From: Elioraea thermophila (ex Habib et al. 2022)
GTDB lineage: Bacteria > Pseudomonadota > Alphaproteobacteria > Acetobacterales > Acetobacteraceae
NCBI RefSeq assembly: GCF_003336755.1
Contig: NZ_QMDI01000006.1
Coordinates: forward strand, 62,001-126,000
Length of the DNA stretch: 64,000 bases
Reading direction: 5' to 3'
This document shows positions 43,685-53,275 of the stretch, piece by piece. Both the position numbers and the translations under genes were made by a program. The notes beneath the pieces were generated by a model, which ran no database searches, was not told the DNA's origin, and was given only the letters and a program-made list of their open reading frames with translations. How positions within the stretch are numbered: the first letter of the stretch is position 1; every line of letters starts with the position of its first letter.

Positions 43685-45916
43685 TCAGCCGAACCGCCCC
43701 GAAGAGGGGAAGCCGCGCCATACGGCCCGCCCGGCCTGGGCGCGCGTGCCCAGCCAGTCCCGCAGCTCTTCGGCCCGCCTCACGCTCGTGCGGTTCTCGC
43801 CGAGGCGCACGAGCAGTCCCTCGGCGAGGCGGAACGCCTTGGCGTCGGCGAGCCCCCCGTCCTTGAACTTCTGCAGCGTCACGCCCCGCCCCTTGGCCAG
43901 CCGCGGCACCTGATCCAGCGGGAAGATCAGCAGCTTGCGGTTTTCGCCCAGGGTGGCGAGGTGGTCCGCGCCTTCGGGGATCACGGTCGCCACCGCGAGC
44001 TCCTCGCCCTCATCCAGCACCAGCACCTGCTTGCCCGACCGTGTCGCTGCGACCGCCTCGTCGGCAGCCACCATGAAACCGCGCCCCGCGGCGGAGGCGA
44101 GAAGCCACGATTCGCCCTCGCGGAACACGGCAAGCGCGACGAGATCCGCCTCGTTCGGCAGGTCGATCAGCAGGCGGACGGGCGTGCCATCGCCGCGGCC
44201 CCCGGGCAGCTTCTCCACCGGGATCGTGTAGCAGCGGCCATTGGTGGCGAAGGCGAGGAGCCGATCCGTCGTCTCGGCGGGGAGGAGAAAGCGCAGCCGG
44301 TCGCCCTCCTTGAAGCGCAGCGCGGTGGGATCCACCGCGTGGCCCTTCAGCGCGCGCGCCCAGCCCTTCTCGCTGACCACGACGGTGACGGGCTCGCGCA
44401 CCACGAGCGCCTCGACCACTGCTTCGGCCGGTGCGGCGGGGGCCTGGGCGAAGCGGGTGCGGCGATCGCCCAACGGGCCCGAGCCGAAGCGTGCCTTGAT
44501 TTCAGCCAGTTCCTCGGCGATCGCGCGCCAGCGCTCGGGCTCCGACTCGAGCAGCGCCTTGAGCCGCCGCCGTTCCGCCGCCACGCGCTTGTGCTCGCGG
44601 CGAATCTCCATCTCCTCGAGCTTGCGCAGGCTGCGCAGCCGCATGTTGAGGATCGCCTCGGCCTGCGCGTCGGAGAGCGAGAAGGCGCGCATCAGGGCGG
44701 GTTTCGGTTCGTCCTCGTTGCGCAGGATGCGGATCACCTCGTCGAGGTTGAGGTAGACCGCGAGATACCCCTCCAGCACCTCGAGGCGCCGTTCGGCGGC
44801 GGCGAGGCGGTGGCGCGTGCGCCGCACCAGCACCTCGTGGCGATGGTCGAGGAAGGCGCGCAGCACCTCCTTGAGAGACATCACGCGCGGCGTACGCTCG
44901 GCATCCAGCACGTTCATGTTGAGCGGGATGCGCGTCTCGAGCGCGGTGACGCGGAACAGGCTCTCCATCAGGAGGGCGGGATCGACCGTTTTCGATTTCG
45001 GCTCAAGAACGATCCGCACGCGATCCGTACTCTCGTCGCGCAGGTCGCCGAGCAAGGGGAGCTTCCTCTGCTCCAGCGCCTCGGCGATGTCGGCGATGAG
45101 TTTCGCCTTCTGCACGAGCCAGGGGATCTCGGTGACGACGATGCGCCACGTGCCGTATTTGCCGTGCTCGACCTCCCAGGCGGCGCGCAGGCGGAAGCCG
45201 CCCCGGCCCGTCTCGTAGGCGGCGGCGATCGTCTCGGGCGCTTCGACGATCACGCCGCCGGTGGGAAAATCCGGGCCCTTGATGAAGCGGAGGAGGTCTT
45301 CGGTGGACGCGTCGGGGTTGGCGATCAGGTGGATCGCGGCCTCGCACACTTCGCCCGCGTTGTGGGGCGGGATCGCGGTCGCCATCCCCACCGCGATGCC
45401 CTGCGCGCCGTTGGCGAGCAGGTTGGGGAACGCCCCCGGCAGCACGACCGGCTCGCGCTCCTCGCCGTCGTAGGTCGGGCGGAAATCGACCGCGTCCTCC
45501 TCGATGCCTTCGAGCAGGGCGGCGCCGACCGCGGTCAGGCGCGCCTCGGTGTAGCGCATGGCCGCGGCGTTGTCGCCGTCGATGTTGCCGAAATTGCCCT
45601 GGCCCTCGATCAGCGGGTAGCGCTGGGCGAAGTCCTGGGCGAGGCGAACCAGCGCCTCATAGACGGCGGCATCGCCATGGGGGTGGAACTTGCCGATGAC
45701 GTCGCCCACCACGCGCGCGCACTTCTTGAAGCCAGCCGCGGGGTCGAGGCGGAGCTGGTGCATCGCCCAAAGAAGCCGCCGGTGCACGGGCTTCAGCCCG
45801 TCCCGCACGTCGGGCAAGGAGCGGCTCATGATAGTGGAGAGCGCATAGGCGAGGTAGCGCTCCGACAATGCGTCGGCGAGCGGGACGTCGCGGATGTCGG
45901 TGAGCTCGTTCGGCAT
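43685..45916 (-). CDS. parC: DNA topoisomerase IV subunit A
   Basis: A 743-residue type IIA topoisomerase subunit that separates daughter chromosomes with ParE. The catalytic tyrosine is Y122 in [10 protein letters not shown]. The quinolone-pocket region reads [12 protein letters not shown], with Ala at the position of the Ser common in enterobacterial ParC. The coiled-coil arm contains [15 protein letters not shown]-terminal beta-pinwheel repeats begin near residue 500 with less conserved GxxR blades, distinguishing it from GyrA. The ATG at 45916 is taken at [10 protein letters not shown]; extensions upstream look like noise. Confidence 0.95.
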   Translation of the reverse strand: MPNELTDIRDVPLADALSERYLAYALSTIMSRSLPDVRDGLKPVHRRLLWAMHQLRLDPAAGFKKCARVVGDVIGKFHPHGDAAVYEALVRLAQDFAQRYPLIEGQGNFGNIDGDNAAAMRYTEARLTAVGAALLEGIEEDAVDFRPTYDGEEREPVVLPGAFPNLLANGAQGIAVGMATAIPPHNAGEVCEAAIHLIANPDASTEDLLRFIKGPDFPTGGVIVEAPETIAAAYETGRGGFRLRAAWEVEHGKYGTWRIVVTEIPWLVQKAKLIADIAEALEQRKLPLLGDLRDESTDRVRIVLEPKSKTVDPALLMESLFRVTALETRIPLNMNVLDAERTPRVMSLKEVLRAFLDHRHEVLVRRTRHRLAAAERRLEVLEGYLAVYLNLDEVIRILRNEDEPKPALMRAFSLSDAQAEAILNMRLRSLRKLEEMEIRREHKRVAAERRRLKALLESEPERWRAIAEELAEIKARFGSGPLGDRRTRFAQAPAAPAEAVVEALVVREPVTVVVSEKGWARALKGHAVDPTALRFKEGDRLRFLLPAETTDRLLAFATNGRCYTIPVEKLPGGRGDGTPVRLLIDLPNEADLVALAVFREGESWLLASAAGRGFMVAADEAVAATRSGKQVLVLDEGEELAVATVIPEGADHLATLGENRKLLIFPLDQVPRLAKGRGVTLQKFKDGGLADAKAFRLAEGLLVRLGENRTSVRRAEELRDWLGTRAQAGRAVWRGFPSSGRFG

Positions 45917-46077
45917 CGGGGCGACTCGCGGGGTCTGTGACGGGTCCGGTCTAGGCCCCGGCGGGGCGTTCGGCAAACGGCGCGGGCGGGCGGGGCGATG
46001 GTTGCAGTCCGCTCACGGCAGGGCGGGCGCGAGCCTGGGTTGTGCGCCGCGTCGCGGGGCGGAACCATCACGGCACC

Positions 46078-47379
46078 ATGCCGCCGCGCCGGGCCTCCGG
46101 CCTCGCCTCCCTCGCCCGCACCCTGCGCAGCCGAAACGGCCGCATCTTCTACGCGGGCTCGCTCGTCGCCTGGACGGGGCTGTGGGCGCAGCGGGTGGCC
46201 GTCGGCTGGCTCGCCTGGGAACTGGCGGACTCGCCGTTCTGGCTCTCGGTCGTCGTCTTCGCCGACCTCTTCCCTTCGATCCTGGTCGCCCCGATCGCCG
46301 GCGCGGTTGCCGACCGCACCGATCGCGTGCGGCTGACGATGGCGAGCCAGACCGTCTCGGCGGTGCAGGCGTTCACCCTGGCCGCCCTCGTGCTGGGAGG
46401 GATGATCTCGCTGCCGCTGCTCATCCTGCTCGAGCTCGTGGTCGGGGTGGCGAACGCCTTCACCCAACCCGCCCGCCAGACGCTGATCCCCGCCATCGTA
46501 CCGCGAGAGGATTTGCCGGGGGCGGTCGCGCTCAACGCGCTGACCTTCAACGTCGCCCGCTTCGCCGGTCCCGCCATCGCCGGGGGCCTGATCGTTTGGG
46601 CCGGGGTGGTCCCGCCGATCCTACTCAACGGGGTCGCCTACCTGCTCGCCGCCGCTTCCCTGCCACTGCTCAGGATCGCGCCCGACGAGCGGATCGGCCA
46701 CGCGCCCACGCGCTCGCTCTATTCGGAAACCGTGGAGGGGTTCCGCTACGCTGCGGCTCATCCGGGAATCGGGCCGATCCTGCTGTTCGCCGCGCTGATG
46801 GGCGTGTTCGCCCGGCCCTTCCTCGAACTCCTGCCTGCCTTCGCCGATGCGGTGTTCGGCCGCGGCGCAGCGGGTCTCGCCATGCTCGCCTCCGCCACCG
46901 GGGCCGGCGCGCTCATCTCAGGGCTCGTGCTTGCCGCGCGCGGGAGCGTGCGGGGGCTGACCGGGATCGGCATCGGGGCGGGGCTCGCGATGGCCCTGGG
47001 GGGGATCGTCTTCGTCGCCACCGACGTCTTCGCCGTTGGCGTCGTCGGTGCGGCGGCGGCGGCGGCGGCGCAGATCGTGCACGGGGTGTCGATCCAGACG
47101 CTCGTGCAGGGCACGGCGGAGGGTGCGATGCGCGGGCGGGTGCTGGCGCTGTGGGGTCTGATCATCCGCGCCTGCCCTGCCATCGGCGCCCTTGGGCTCG
47201 GGGCGCTCGCCGAACTGATCGGTCTGCGCGGAGCGGTGATTGCCGCCTCCCTCGCCTGTTTGCCCGTCTGGTGGTGGGGGATGCGGCAGCACCGGAGGAT
47301 TGCGGCGGCGATGGAGCGCGGGCTCGGGCCGAAGCGACGGGCCGATGGCGCCGCACCTCCTCCCGCCGGCGTGACCTGA
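46078..47379 (+). CDS. MFS transporter (EntS-like)
   Basis: A 433-residue protein with about 11-12 membrane helices. The N-terminal half includes FYAGSLVAWTGLWAQRVAVG, the loop PIAGAVADRTDRVRL (the A-motif GxxADRxDR), and FTQPARQTLIPAIVPREDLP. It belongs to the MFS_3 group, of which EntS exports enterobactin; the substrate here is unknown. A short signal-like gene follows 33 bases later. ATG 46078 fits the basic N-terminus before helix one. Confidence 0.88.
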   Translation: MPPRRASGLASLARTLRSRNGRIFYAGSLVAWTGLWAQRVAVGWLAWELADSPFWLSVVVFADLFPSILVAPIAGAVADRTDRVRLTMASQTVSAVQAFTLAALVLGGMISLPLLILLELVVGVANAFTQPARQTLIPAIVPREDLPGAVALNALTFNVARFAGPAIAGGLIVWAGVVPPILLNGVAYLLAAASLPLLRIAPDERIGHAPTRSLYSETVEGFRYAAAHPGIGPILLFAALMGVFARPFLELLPAFADAVFGRGAAGLAMLASATGAGALISGLVLAARGSVRGLTGIGIGAGLAMALGGIVFVATDVFAVGVVGAAAAAAAQIVHGVSIQTLVQGTAEGAMRGRVLALWGLIIRACPAIGALGLGALAELIGLRGAVIAASLACLPVWWWGMRQHRRIAAAMERGLGPKRRADGAAPPPAGVT

Positions 47380-47412
47380 CGGCGGTCGGCGGGCGGCGTA
47401 AGCTTTGCCGCC

Positions 47413-47688
47413 ATGCTCACGCGTCGATGGGGCCTTGCCGCCGCCTTCGCTTGTGTCGCCGCCGTCCCGGCGGTCGCCTTCCGCCTCGAGGAGGCGGACG
47501 CCGAAACGGCGGGCGAGCTCGCCTCCGCCTGCGAACGCTCCTCGCTGCACGACTCCCTGCGGGCAGAGCTTGACGCCCTGCTCGAGGGGCGCCCGCTCAG
47601 CGACGATCTCGAGCAGGCTTTGCAGCGCCTGTCCTTCTGCCCCTGGTGCGGCTGCCGCCTCGCCGCTCTCCCCGCATCCGCCTCCTGA
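47413..47688 (+). CDS. Small exported hypothetical protein with CxxCxC motif
   Basis: A 91-residue protein with a signal peptide (1-22, ending VPAVA). The mature part is a helical acidic stretch DALLEGRPLSDDLEQALQRL and ends CPWCGCRL. The C-terminal cysteines could bind a metal or form disulfides. I recognise no family. It has no clear partner, lying between an MFS gene and RidA on the same strand. Confidence 0.65.
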   Translation: MLTRRWGLAAAFACVAAVPAVAFRLEEADAETAGELASACERSSLHDSLRAELDALLEGRPLSDDLEQALQRLSFCPWCGCRLAALPASAS

Positions 47689-47770
47689 CGGGTTGGCGGC
47701 CTCGGCCCGCCTGGGCTACCGGGACGAGGAGCCGGCGCCTGAGGCCGGCGGATCGTGAGAGGAGAGAGCG

Positions 47771-48121
47771 ATGGGCCGTATCGACCGGGTCAATCCGGGC
47801 AAGATCTACTCCGACGCCGTCGACTACCACGGCTTCGTCTTCCTGCGCGGCATCACCGCGCGCGACACCTCGGGGGACGTGAAGGCGCAGACCCGTGACA
47901 TCCTGGAGCAGATCGACACGCTGCTGGAGGAACGCGGCACGGACAGGACGCGGCTCCTCTCCGCCCAGATCTGGTTGAAGGACATCAAGGACCGCGACGC
48001 GATGAACGAGGTCTGGACGGCCTGGGTGCCGCCGGGCCTCGCCCCGGCGCGCGCCTGCGTGGAATCGAAGCTCGCATCGCCCGATATGCTGGTCGAGATC
48101 ATGGTCATCGCCTGCAAGTGA
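47771..48121 (+). CDS. RidA/YjgF/UK114 family protein
   Basis: A 116-residue protein of the Rid superfamily, members of which hydrolyse reactive enamine/imine intermediates from PLP enzymes. The conserved active-site arginine is in PARACVESKLASPDMLVEI. Other landmarks are FVFLRGITARDT and IWLKDIKDRDAMNEVWTAW. A strong terminator follows 33 bases downstream. Confidence 0.92.
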   Translation: MGRIDRVNPGKIYSDAVDYHGFVFLRGITARDTSGDVKAQTRDILEQIDTLLEERGTDRTRLLSAQIWLKDIKDRDAMNEVWTAWVPPGLAPARACVESKLASPDMLVEIMVIACK

Positions 48122-48154
48122 GCCCTTCCGCCGGTCTCGGCAGGCCGCTCGCAG

Positions 48155-48186
48155 AGCCCCGCCGCAGCGCTGCGGCGGGGCTTTTT
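48155..48186 (+). terminator. Rho-independent terminator after ridA-like gene
   Basis: A 28-base perfect palindrome (48155-48182) built from AGCCCCGCCGCAGC and its reverse complement is followed by a run of five T residues (48182-48186). It ends the upstream plus-strand transcript. Confidence 0.93.
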
Positions 48187-48390
48187 CCTGCCGACTCGCC
48201 GGGCGACGGCCGGATGGCCGAAACACAACGAAACCCACCGTGATAGGATAGACGTCCTAAAAACGCGCTCTGTGCACAGCCGAAACCGGGCGAAGTTTGC
48301 GGCAATACGGTGGCAGGCCGGTTCCGCGGTTGCCTCACCCGACCCGACGCGGTTTCTCACCCGCGGTCATGAACGGGAAGAGGAGCAGCT

Positions 48391-49188
48391 ATGCGCGTCG
48401 ATCGTCGCGGCCCGCGAATCGCCTTGGCCACCACCTTGGTTCTCGCCCTGTCGATTCCCGCCTCGCCCCTCTCGGCGAACCCTTCGTCCCCGCCATCGAC
48501 GCGAAGTTCCTCGCCGGCACCCTCCCACCTCGTGCAGTGCGTGCCCTTCGCCCGACACCTCTCGGGCATCGACATCATTGGCGATGCGCGCACCTGGTGG
48601 GCCCAGGCCGAGGGCCGGTACGCCCGCGGCAGCCGGCCGGAGGTCGGCTCGGTGCTGGTGTTCCGCCCCTCGGGCGGCATGCGGCTCGGCCATGTTTCGG
48701 TGGTCACCGGCATCGTCTCGTCGCGTGAAATCCTGGTCGATCACGCCAACTGGCCAGGCCCAGGCGTGCCGAAGGGGCGGATCGCCCGCGGCGTGTCCGT
48801 GATCGACGTCTCGCCCGGCAACGACTGGACGGCCGTGCGCGTCGAGATCCACGGCCGCGGCTCCGATTACGGGCGCACCTACGCCACCTGGGGCTTCATC
48901 TATCCGCGCGACCCGGCCGGCCGCCCCATCACCGACCGCCAGCCCCTACCGGAGCGGGTCGAACGCGCCACCCAGCGGGCGGCGGCGGCCGCTGCCCGGA
49001 GCCCGGCCTACGTTGGCCGCCTCGGCGGCAGCAGGGACGAAAGCCAGATCGTCGAGCTTGCCGAAGCGACCGGCCGGCCCGCGCGCGCCGGCGTCGCGGG
49101 CACCCTCGCTACCGCCGAAGCGTCGCCGCGCCGCGACTTCGGCGAGGACATCGCGGCCTGGGGCGCGCCTAACCGGTCGCTCCGCTGA
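48391..49188 (+). CDS. Exported CHAP-domain protein
   Basis: A 265-residue protein with a signal peptide (1-29, ending SPLSA). The CHAP domain contains the nucleophile C50 in LVQCVPFARHLSG and the catalytic H101 in MRLGHVSVVTGIV, followed by ILVDHANW. CHAP domains are usually amidases/endopeptidases that cut peptidoglycan cross-bridges. The C-terminal third is a low-complexity Ala/Arg/Gly region. An upstream ~200-base gap after the terminator probably holds its promoter. Confidence 0.88.
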   Translation: MRVDRRGPRIALATTLVLALSIPASPLSANPSSPPSTRSSSPAPSHLVQCVPFARHLSGIDIIGDARTWWAQAEGRYARGSRPEVGSVLVFRPSGGMRLGHVSVVTGIVSSREILVDHANWPGPGVPKGRIARGVSVIDVSPGNDWTAVRVEIHGRGSDYGRTYATWGFIYPRDPAGRPITDRQPLPERVERATQRAAAAAARSPAYVGRLGGSRDESQIVELAEATGRPARAGVAGTLATAEASPRRDFGEDIAAWGAPNRSLR

Positions 49189-49215
49189 CGGGGGCCGCCG
49201 AGGGGACGCTCAGCC

Positions 49216-49647
49216 TCACGCCAGGGCCGCTGCGACCGCGGCCTTGGCCGAGGCGACCCGGTCGCGAGCGGCGATGAGGAGAACGCGAACCGTTCGCCCG
49301 TCCTGTCGCCACCACAGCCACTGCACGACGCGAAGCGGTTGGCCCGTACTTGCCATCGCGTCGCCCTCGACGAGGATCGCGTCCGACGACCCGGGCCCCG
49401 CCGGCGTCGCCACCACCGTGACGCCAAGGCAGACGATATCGGCAGCCGCCCGCAGCGCCGCGAGCGCGAAAGCGGCGCGACGATCCGGCGCCACCGGCAC
49501 GGCGGCGGCAGAGGCGGTGACGCAAACGTGGTCCGGCGGTGGCCGCGCGGTGGAAGGGCTGCTGAGGGTGAAGGCCCCCAAGCTGGCGGCGACCAATCCT
49601 CGACGGCCTAGAACGGGTACCCCCGCGACAGCGGCCGCGATTGGCAT
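49216..49647 (-). CDS. Exported hypothetical protein
   Basis: A 143-residue protein. Residues 1-20 (MPIAAAVAGVPVLGRRGLVA) and 20-35 form a signal-like start. The remainder includes HVCVTASAAAVPVAPDRRAAF and QWLWWRQDGRTVRVLLIAARD as short segments, mixed alpha/beta. No family recognised. The ATG overlaps the TGA stop of the NTF2-like gene by one base, indicating coupling. The gene ends convergent with the CHAP protein. Confidence 0.6.
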   Translation of the reverse strand: MPIAAAVAGVPVLGRRGLVAASLGAFTLSSPSTARPPPDHVCVTASAAAVPVAPDRRAAFALAALRAAADIVCLGVTVVATPAGPGSSDAILVEGDAMASTGQPLRVVQWLWWRQDGRTVRVLLIAARDRVASAKAAVAAALA

Positions 49648-50090
49648 CAGTGGATGCGGCGCGAGCGGAACGAGAAGGCCGGCCGCCGCGTCGGCTCCTC
49701 GCCCACCGGCCCTGCCTGGTGCAGGATCATCCGCCACACCCCGTCCTCCAGCCGAAACGCATTGACGCAGGCGAGCAAAGCCCCCTCCACGCGCTCGTGA
49801 CAGACGACGAAGGCGACGTCGCCGTGCAGCAGCGGCTCGGGGTCCTCGCACTCGAGCTGGGGGGCCTCCGGGTTGGCCAAGATGGCGGCGAAGGAGGCGA
49901 GGATCTCCTCCCGCGTGGTCAGCGGGTTCCAGCCGGGATGGACGCAGATCACCGGCGCCTCGGCCGACCACAGCCGCTCCATCGCCGCCGCATCGCGGGC
50001 GTTGAACGCCTCGTAGAAGGCCTGGTTGGCGCCGAGCACCGCGTCCGCAGCCAGCGCGGCGGGCGGCACCCCGGCACGACGGGTCGTCAT
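49647..50090 (-). CDS. SnoaL/NTF2-like protein
   Basis: A 147-residue cone-shaped NTF2-like protein. Signature stretches are ANQAFYEAFNARDAAAMERL, VICVHPGWNPLTTREEILAS, and HQAGPVGE near the C-terminus. NTF2-like domains host diverse enzymes and binding proteins; none can be assigned. The 3' end overlaps the next gene start. Confidence 0.88.
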   Translation of the reverse strand: MTTRRAGVPPAALAADAVLGANQAFYEAFNARDAAAMERLWSAEAPVICVHPGWNPLTTREEILASFAAILANPEAPQLECEDPEPLLHGDVAFVVCHERVEGALLACVNAFRLEDGVWRMILHQAGPVGEEPTRRPAFSFRSRRIH

Positions 50091-50211
50091 GCGTCGCCGA
50101 TCCCTTCCCCCGATCCTGCAGCACGCCTGCGTCGTGACATCACCACCCCGGTCCGTTCCGGTCCGACTCGGGGCTTCTAGCAGCCGCGCCAGCCGGCGCA
50201 CCACGTCCGGC

Positions 50212-51288
50212 TCAGAACCGTCCGTCGTTGACGAGCACGAGCCGCCCCACCACCGCGCCTGACTTCAAGCGCTCGAGCGCCGCAGTCGCCTCCGCGAGCG
50301 GCGTGGTGGCGACCGGGATCGGCGGCAGCTTGCCCGCCCGCGCCAGGGCGACCACCTCGCGCAGTTCCTTCGGGTTGCCGACGTAACTGCCGCGCACCGT
50401 CAGCGCCCGGGTCGCCATGATGGGCAGCGGCAGCGGGAGGTCGCCACCGTAGAGGCCGACGAGCACGAGGGTGCCGCCCTTGCGCAGGGCGGCGAAGCCC
50501 GCACGCGCGGTCGCCCCCGCCCCGACCAGGTCGATCACCGCCTCCACCGGCCCCCCGCAGGCGGCAGTGATCCGGCCCGCCACCTCCTCCGGCGTCCCGG
50601 ACCCGTCGATGACGTCGCTCGCCCCCGCAGCGGCCGCCGCCTCGCGCTTGCGAGGGTCGAGATCGACCACGACGATGCGCCGGTGGCCGAGCGCCTTCAG
50701 CACGGCGATCGCATTGAGCCCGAGCCCGCCGGCGCCGAACAGAACCACCGGCTCCTCCGCCGGCAGCGGCATCACCTTGCGGATGGCGGAATAGACGGTG
50801 AGCCCGGAGCAGGCGTAGGTCGCGGCCAGGGCCGGGTCGAGCCCGTCGATGGGAACGAGGTGGCGCGGTTCGGGCACCAGGATGTGCGTGGCGTAGCCGC
50901 CGTGGCGATAGACGCCGAGCGAGCGGGGAGAGAGGCACATGTTGTCCTCCTCCGCCCGGCAGCGCGCGCAACTGCCGCAGCCGACCCAGGGGAAGACGAG
51001 CCGCACATCGCCGACCTTGAGGCCTGAGCCCGCCGCCTCCGGGCCCATCGCCACCACCCGCCCCACCACCTCATGCCCCATGGCGAGGGGAAGCGTCACC
51101 CCGCGGTCCTTCAGCGTCAGCACCTTGCCGCCGCCGAGGTCGTAGTAGCCGTCCCAGATGTGCAGGTCGGAGTGACACACGCCGCAGTGCGTCACCTCGA
51201 GCAGAACCTCCGCCCCGCGCGGTTCGGGCGTGGGCAGCTCGAGGGGAACCAGCGGCTTGCCGTTCTCCACCACCGCCATCGCGCGCAT
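50212..51288 (-). CDS. Zinc-dependent alcohol dehydrogenase
   Basis: A 358-residue MDR-superfamily enzyme. Catalytic zinc ligands C38 (GVCHSDLH), H72 and E73 (MGHEVVG), and C155-region CSGLT are visible. The structural-zinc cysteines are C104, C107, C110 and C118 in CGSCARCRAEEDNMC. The NAD-binding motif is GAGGLGLNAIAVLKA. Strand order and length are normal. It resembles 1-propanol/adhP-type alcohol dehydrogenases, but substrate is unassigned. It is divergent from DUF3422 at 114 bases. Confidence 0.93.
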   Translation of the reverse strand: MRAMAVVENGKPLVPLELPTPEPRGAEVLLEVTHCGVCHSDLHIWDGYYDLGGGKVLTLKDRGVTLPLAMGHEVVGRVVAMGPEAAGSGLKVGDVRLVFPWVGCGSCARCRAEEDNMCLSPRSLGVYRHGGYATHILVPEPRHLVPIDGLDPALAATYACSGLTVYSAIRKVMPLPAEEPVVLFGAGGLGLNAIAVLKALGHRRIVVVDLDPRKREAAAAAGASDVIDGSGTPEEVAGRITAACGGPVEAVIDLVGAGATARAGFAALRKGGTLVLVGLYGGDLPLPLPIMATRALTVRGSYVGNPKELREVVALARAGKLPPIPVATTPLAEATAALERLKSGAVVGRLVLVNDGRF

Positions 51289-51402
51289 CGTCCGCGTCCC
51301 TCCCTCTCGTTGCGGCCTCCGTGCGCGATCCGACCCCGCGACCGTGCGGGGGTCAAGCCCGCCTTCCCGCCCGAGGGGGACGCATGGCATGGTGCAGCGC
51401 AC

Positions 51403-52671
51403 ATGAAGGACCATCCGCTTCGCGCGTCCATCAACGACGAGCTGCACGCGCGCCCGCACCTGCGGCTCACCGCGCCGGCGCTCCTTTCCCACGTCGTGCT
51501 GATGGCGCAGGAGACCGATGCCGAGCGCGATCGGCGCGGCTTCGCCGATCTCTGTCGCGAACACGGCGCGACCCCGCCGCCGGAAGGCGCGCGCCACCAC
51601 GTCGTGCCGCTGCTCGGTCGTCTCGTGCGCTGGGAGCGGCACGGCGAGTTCCAATCCATCACCGTGCTGGCCGATGCCGCCCCCGACCTCGATCCCCACG
51701 CATGGTCCGCCTTCACCCCCCCGCTCACCCGTTGGGTCGAACTCCTTGCCGGCGAGCGGCTGACGGCGGTGCACCTCAAGATCCTGCCGGGCGTGGCCTC
51801 GGCGCCGCCGAACGACGCCTTCGCCGGCGAGGTGGTGGGCTCGACGGTCGGCGACGGCGACGGGGTGGTGTTCGCCGACTTCCGCATCCGCGAGGACGGC
51901 TTCACGCGCATGCTCCTCTATGCGCATCGCCTCACGCCGGGCCGGCTCGGGCGGATGGCGCAGCGGTTGGTCGAGATCGAGACCTACCGCATGGCGGCCC
52001 TGCTCGGCCTGCCCCCGGCCCGCGCCGCCATTCCCCGCCTCAGCGAGTTCGAACGCCGCCTGGATGCCATCGTCTCCGCCACCAGTGCCTCGGCCGAGGA
52101 CGATGCGCTTCTGCTCGATCGGCTCACCGCGCTCGCCGCCGAGGCGGAGGCGCTCGCTGCCGCCAACCGCTTCCGCTTCGCCGCCACCGAGGCCTACGGC
52201 GCGCTGGTGGCGAATCGGATCAAGGAGCTGCACGAGGGGCGGGTGGAAGGCCTGCAGATGCTCGGCACCTTCCTCGAGCGCCGCTTCCAGCCAGGCCTGC
52301 GCACCTGCGCGGCGGTCGCCCGGCGCGAGCGCACCCTGCTCGACGGCCTCAACCGCGCGGCCGGCATGCTGCGCACGCGCGTCGAAGTGCGGCTCGCGGC
52401 GCAGAACCGCGACCTGTTGCGCGCGATGGACCGCCGCGCCCGGCTGCAACTGCGGCTTTCGCAGGCGGTCGAGGGGCTCTCCATCTTCGCCATCACCTAC
52501 TACGCGGTGTCGCTGCTGAAGCTCGCCGTGCAGGGCCTGCCAGGGATGAAGATCCTGCCGGAGCACATGGACGAGGTGTTGGTCGCCCTCGCCGTGCCGC
52601 TGGTGGGTGGCGCGGTGTGGCTGAACGTGCGGCGGCTCCGCCACAAGCTGCGCGGCGCCGAACCGGACTGA
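51403..52671 (+). CDS. DUF3422 family membrane protein
   Basis: A 422-residue protein with the DUF3422 plan: N-terminal MKDHPLRASINDELHARP, a large helical region ending in an extended coiled coil (RLEALAAANRFRF-like arms), and two C-terminal membrane helices (about 350-370 and 390-410, with SIFAITYYAVSLLKLAV). The family is widespread in proteobacteria and uncharacterised. The ATG follows a weak Shine-Dalgarno. The stop is two bases before the convergent Lrp gene. Confidence 0.9.
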   Translation: MKDHPLRASINDELHARPHLRLTAPALLSHVVLMAQETDAERDRRGFADLCREHGATPPPEGARHHVVPLLGRLVRWERHGEFQSITVLADAAPDLDPHAWSAFTPPLTRWVELLAGERLTAVHLKILPGVASAPPNDAFAGEVVGSTVGDGDGVVFADFRIREDGFTRMLLYAHRLTPGRLGRMAQRLVEIETYRMAALLGLPPARAAIPRLSEFERRLDAIVSATSASAEDDALLLDRLTALAAEAEALAAANRFRFAATEAYGALVANRIKELHEGRVEGLQMLGTFLERRFQPGLRTCAAVARRERTLLDGLNRAAGMLRTRVEVRLAAQNRDLLRAMDRRARLQLRLSQAVEGLSIFAITYYAVSLLKLAVQGLPGMKILPEHMDEVLVALAVPLVGGAVWLNVRRLRHKLRGAEPD

Positions 52672-52672
52672 G

Positions 52673-53146
52673 TCACCCGCGCGGCAGGGGAAGCGATCCG
52701 GCGCGCTTCACCGTCTCGAGCACGATCGAGGAGCGGATCGAGGCCACCCCCGGCAGCGGCATCAGCCGCCGCAGCGCGAAAGCGGCGAAGGCTTCGAGGT
52801 CGGGCACGACGACGCGCAGGAGATAGTCCGCGTCCCCAGTCAGCAGCAGCGCCTCGGTCACTTCCGGCATCGCCGCGAGCGCGCGGTGGAAGGCGGCCGC
52901 CCGGCCTTCGTCGTGGCGTTCGAGGCGAACGAAGACGAGGGCAGTGACGCCGAGCCCGACCGCCTTCTCGTCCAGCACCGCCTGCCAGCCGCGGATCACC
53001 CCCGCCTGCTCGAGCCGGGCGAGACGCCGCGCGCATTGGCTGGCGGACAGCCCCACCCGCTCGGCGAGGGCGACGTGGCTCGCCCGCCCGTCCGCCTGCA
53101 CGGCGGCGAGCAGGCGAAGATCGAAACCGTCGAGCGCGACCGGCAC
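52673..53146 (-). CDS. Lrp/AsnC family transcriptional regulator
   Basis: A 157-residue regulator. The N-terminal winged helix begins ALDGFDLRLLAAVQADGR and ends VGLSASQCARRLARLEQAGV. The C-terminal RAM effector domain contains EVTEALLLTGDADYLLRVVVPD and ends at the usual alpha-beta pattern. The start is a GTG. It diverges from 4-hydroxyphenylpyruvate dioxygenase, 129 bases apart, so it probably senses an aromatic amino acid or homogentisate-pathway compound and controls that gene. Confidence 0.93.
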   Translation of the reverse strand: MPVALDGFDLRLLAAVQADGRASHVALAERVGLSASQCARRLARLEQAGVIRGWQAVLDEKAVGLGVTALVFVRLERHDEGRAAAFHRALAAMPEVTEALLLTGDADYLLRVVVPDLEAFAAFALRRLMPLPGVASIRSSIVLETVKRAGSLPLPRG

Positions 53147-53275
53147 GGGTTTCCCGCAACTGGAGCGTCCCTGACGCGAGATCCTCGCGCAAACCCCGGC
53201 CCAAGGCCAGCGGATTGCGCGGAAACCGCGCGCCGCGCGCGCTAGCCTCGCAGGAGAAAGACTGGGGAGGACGAC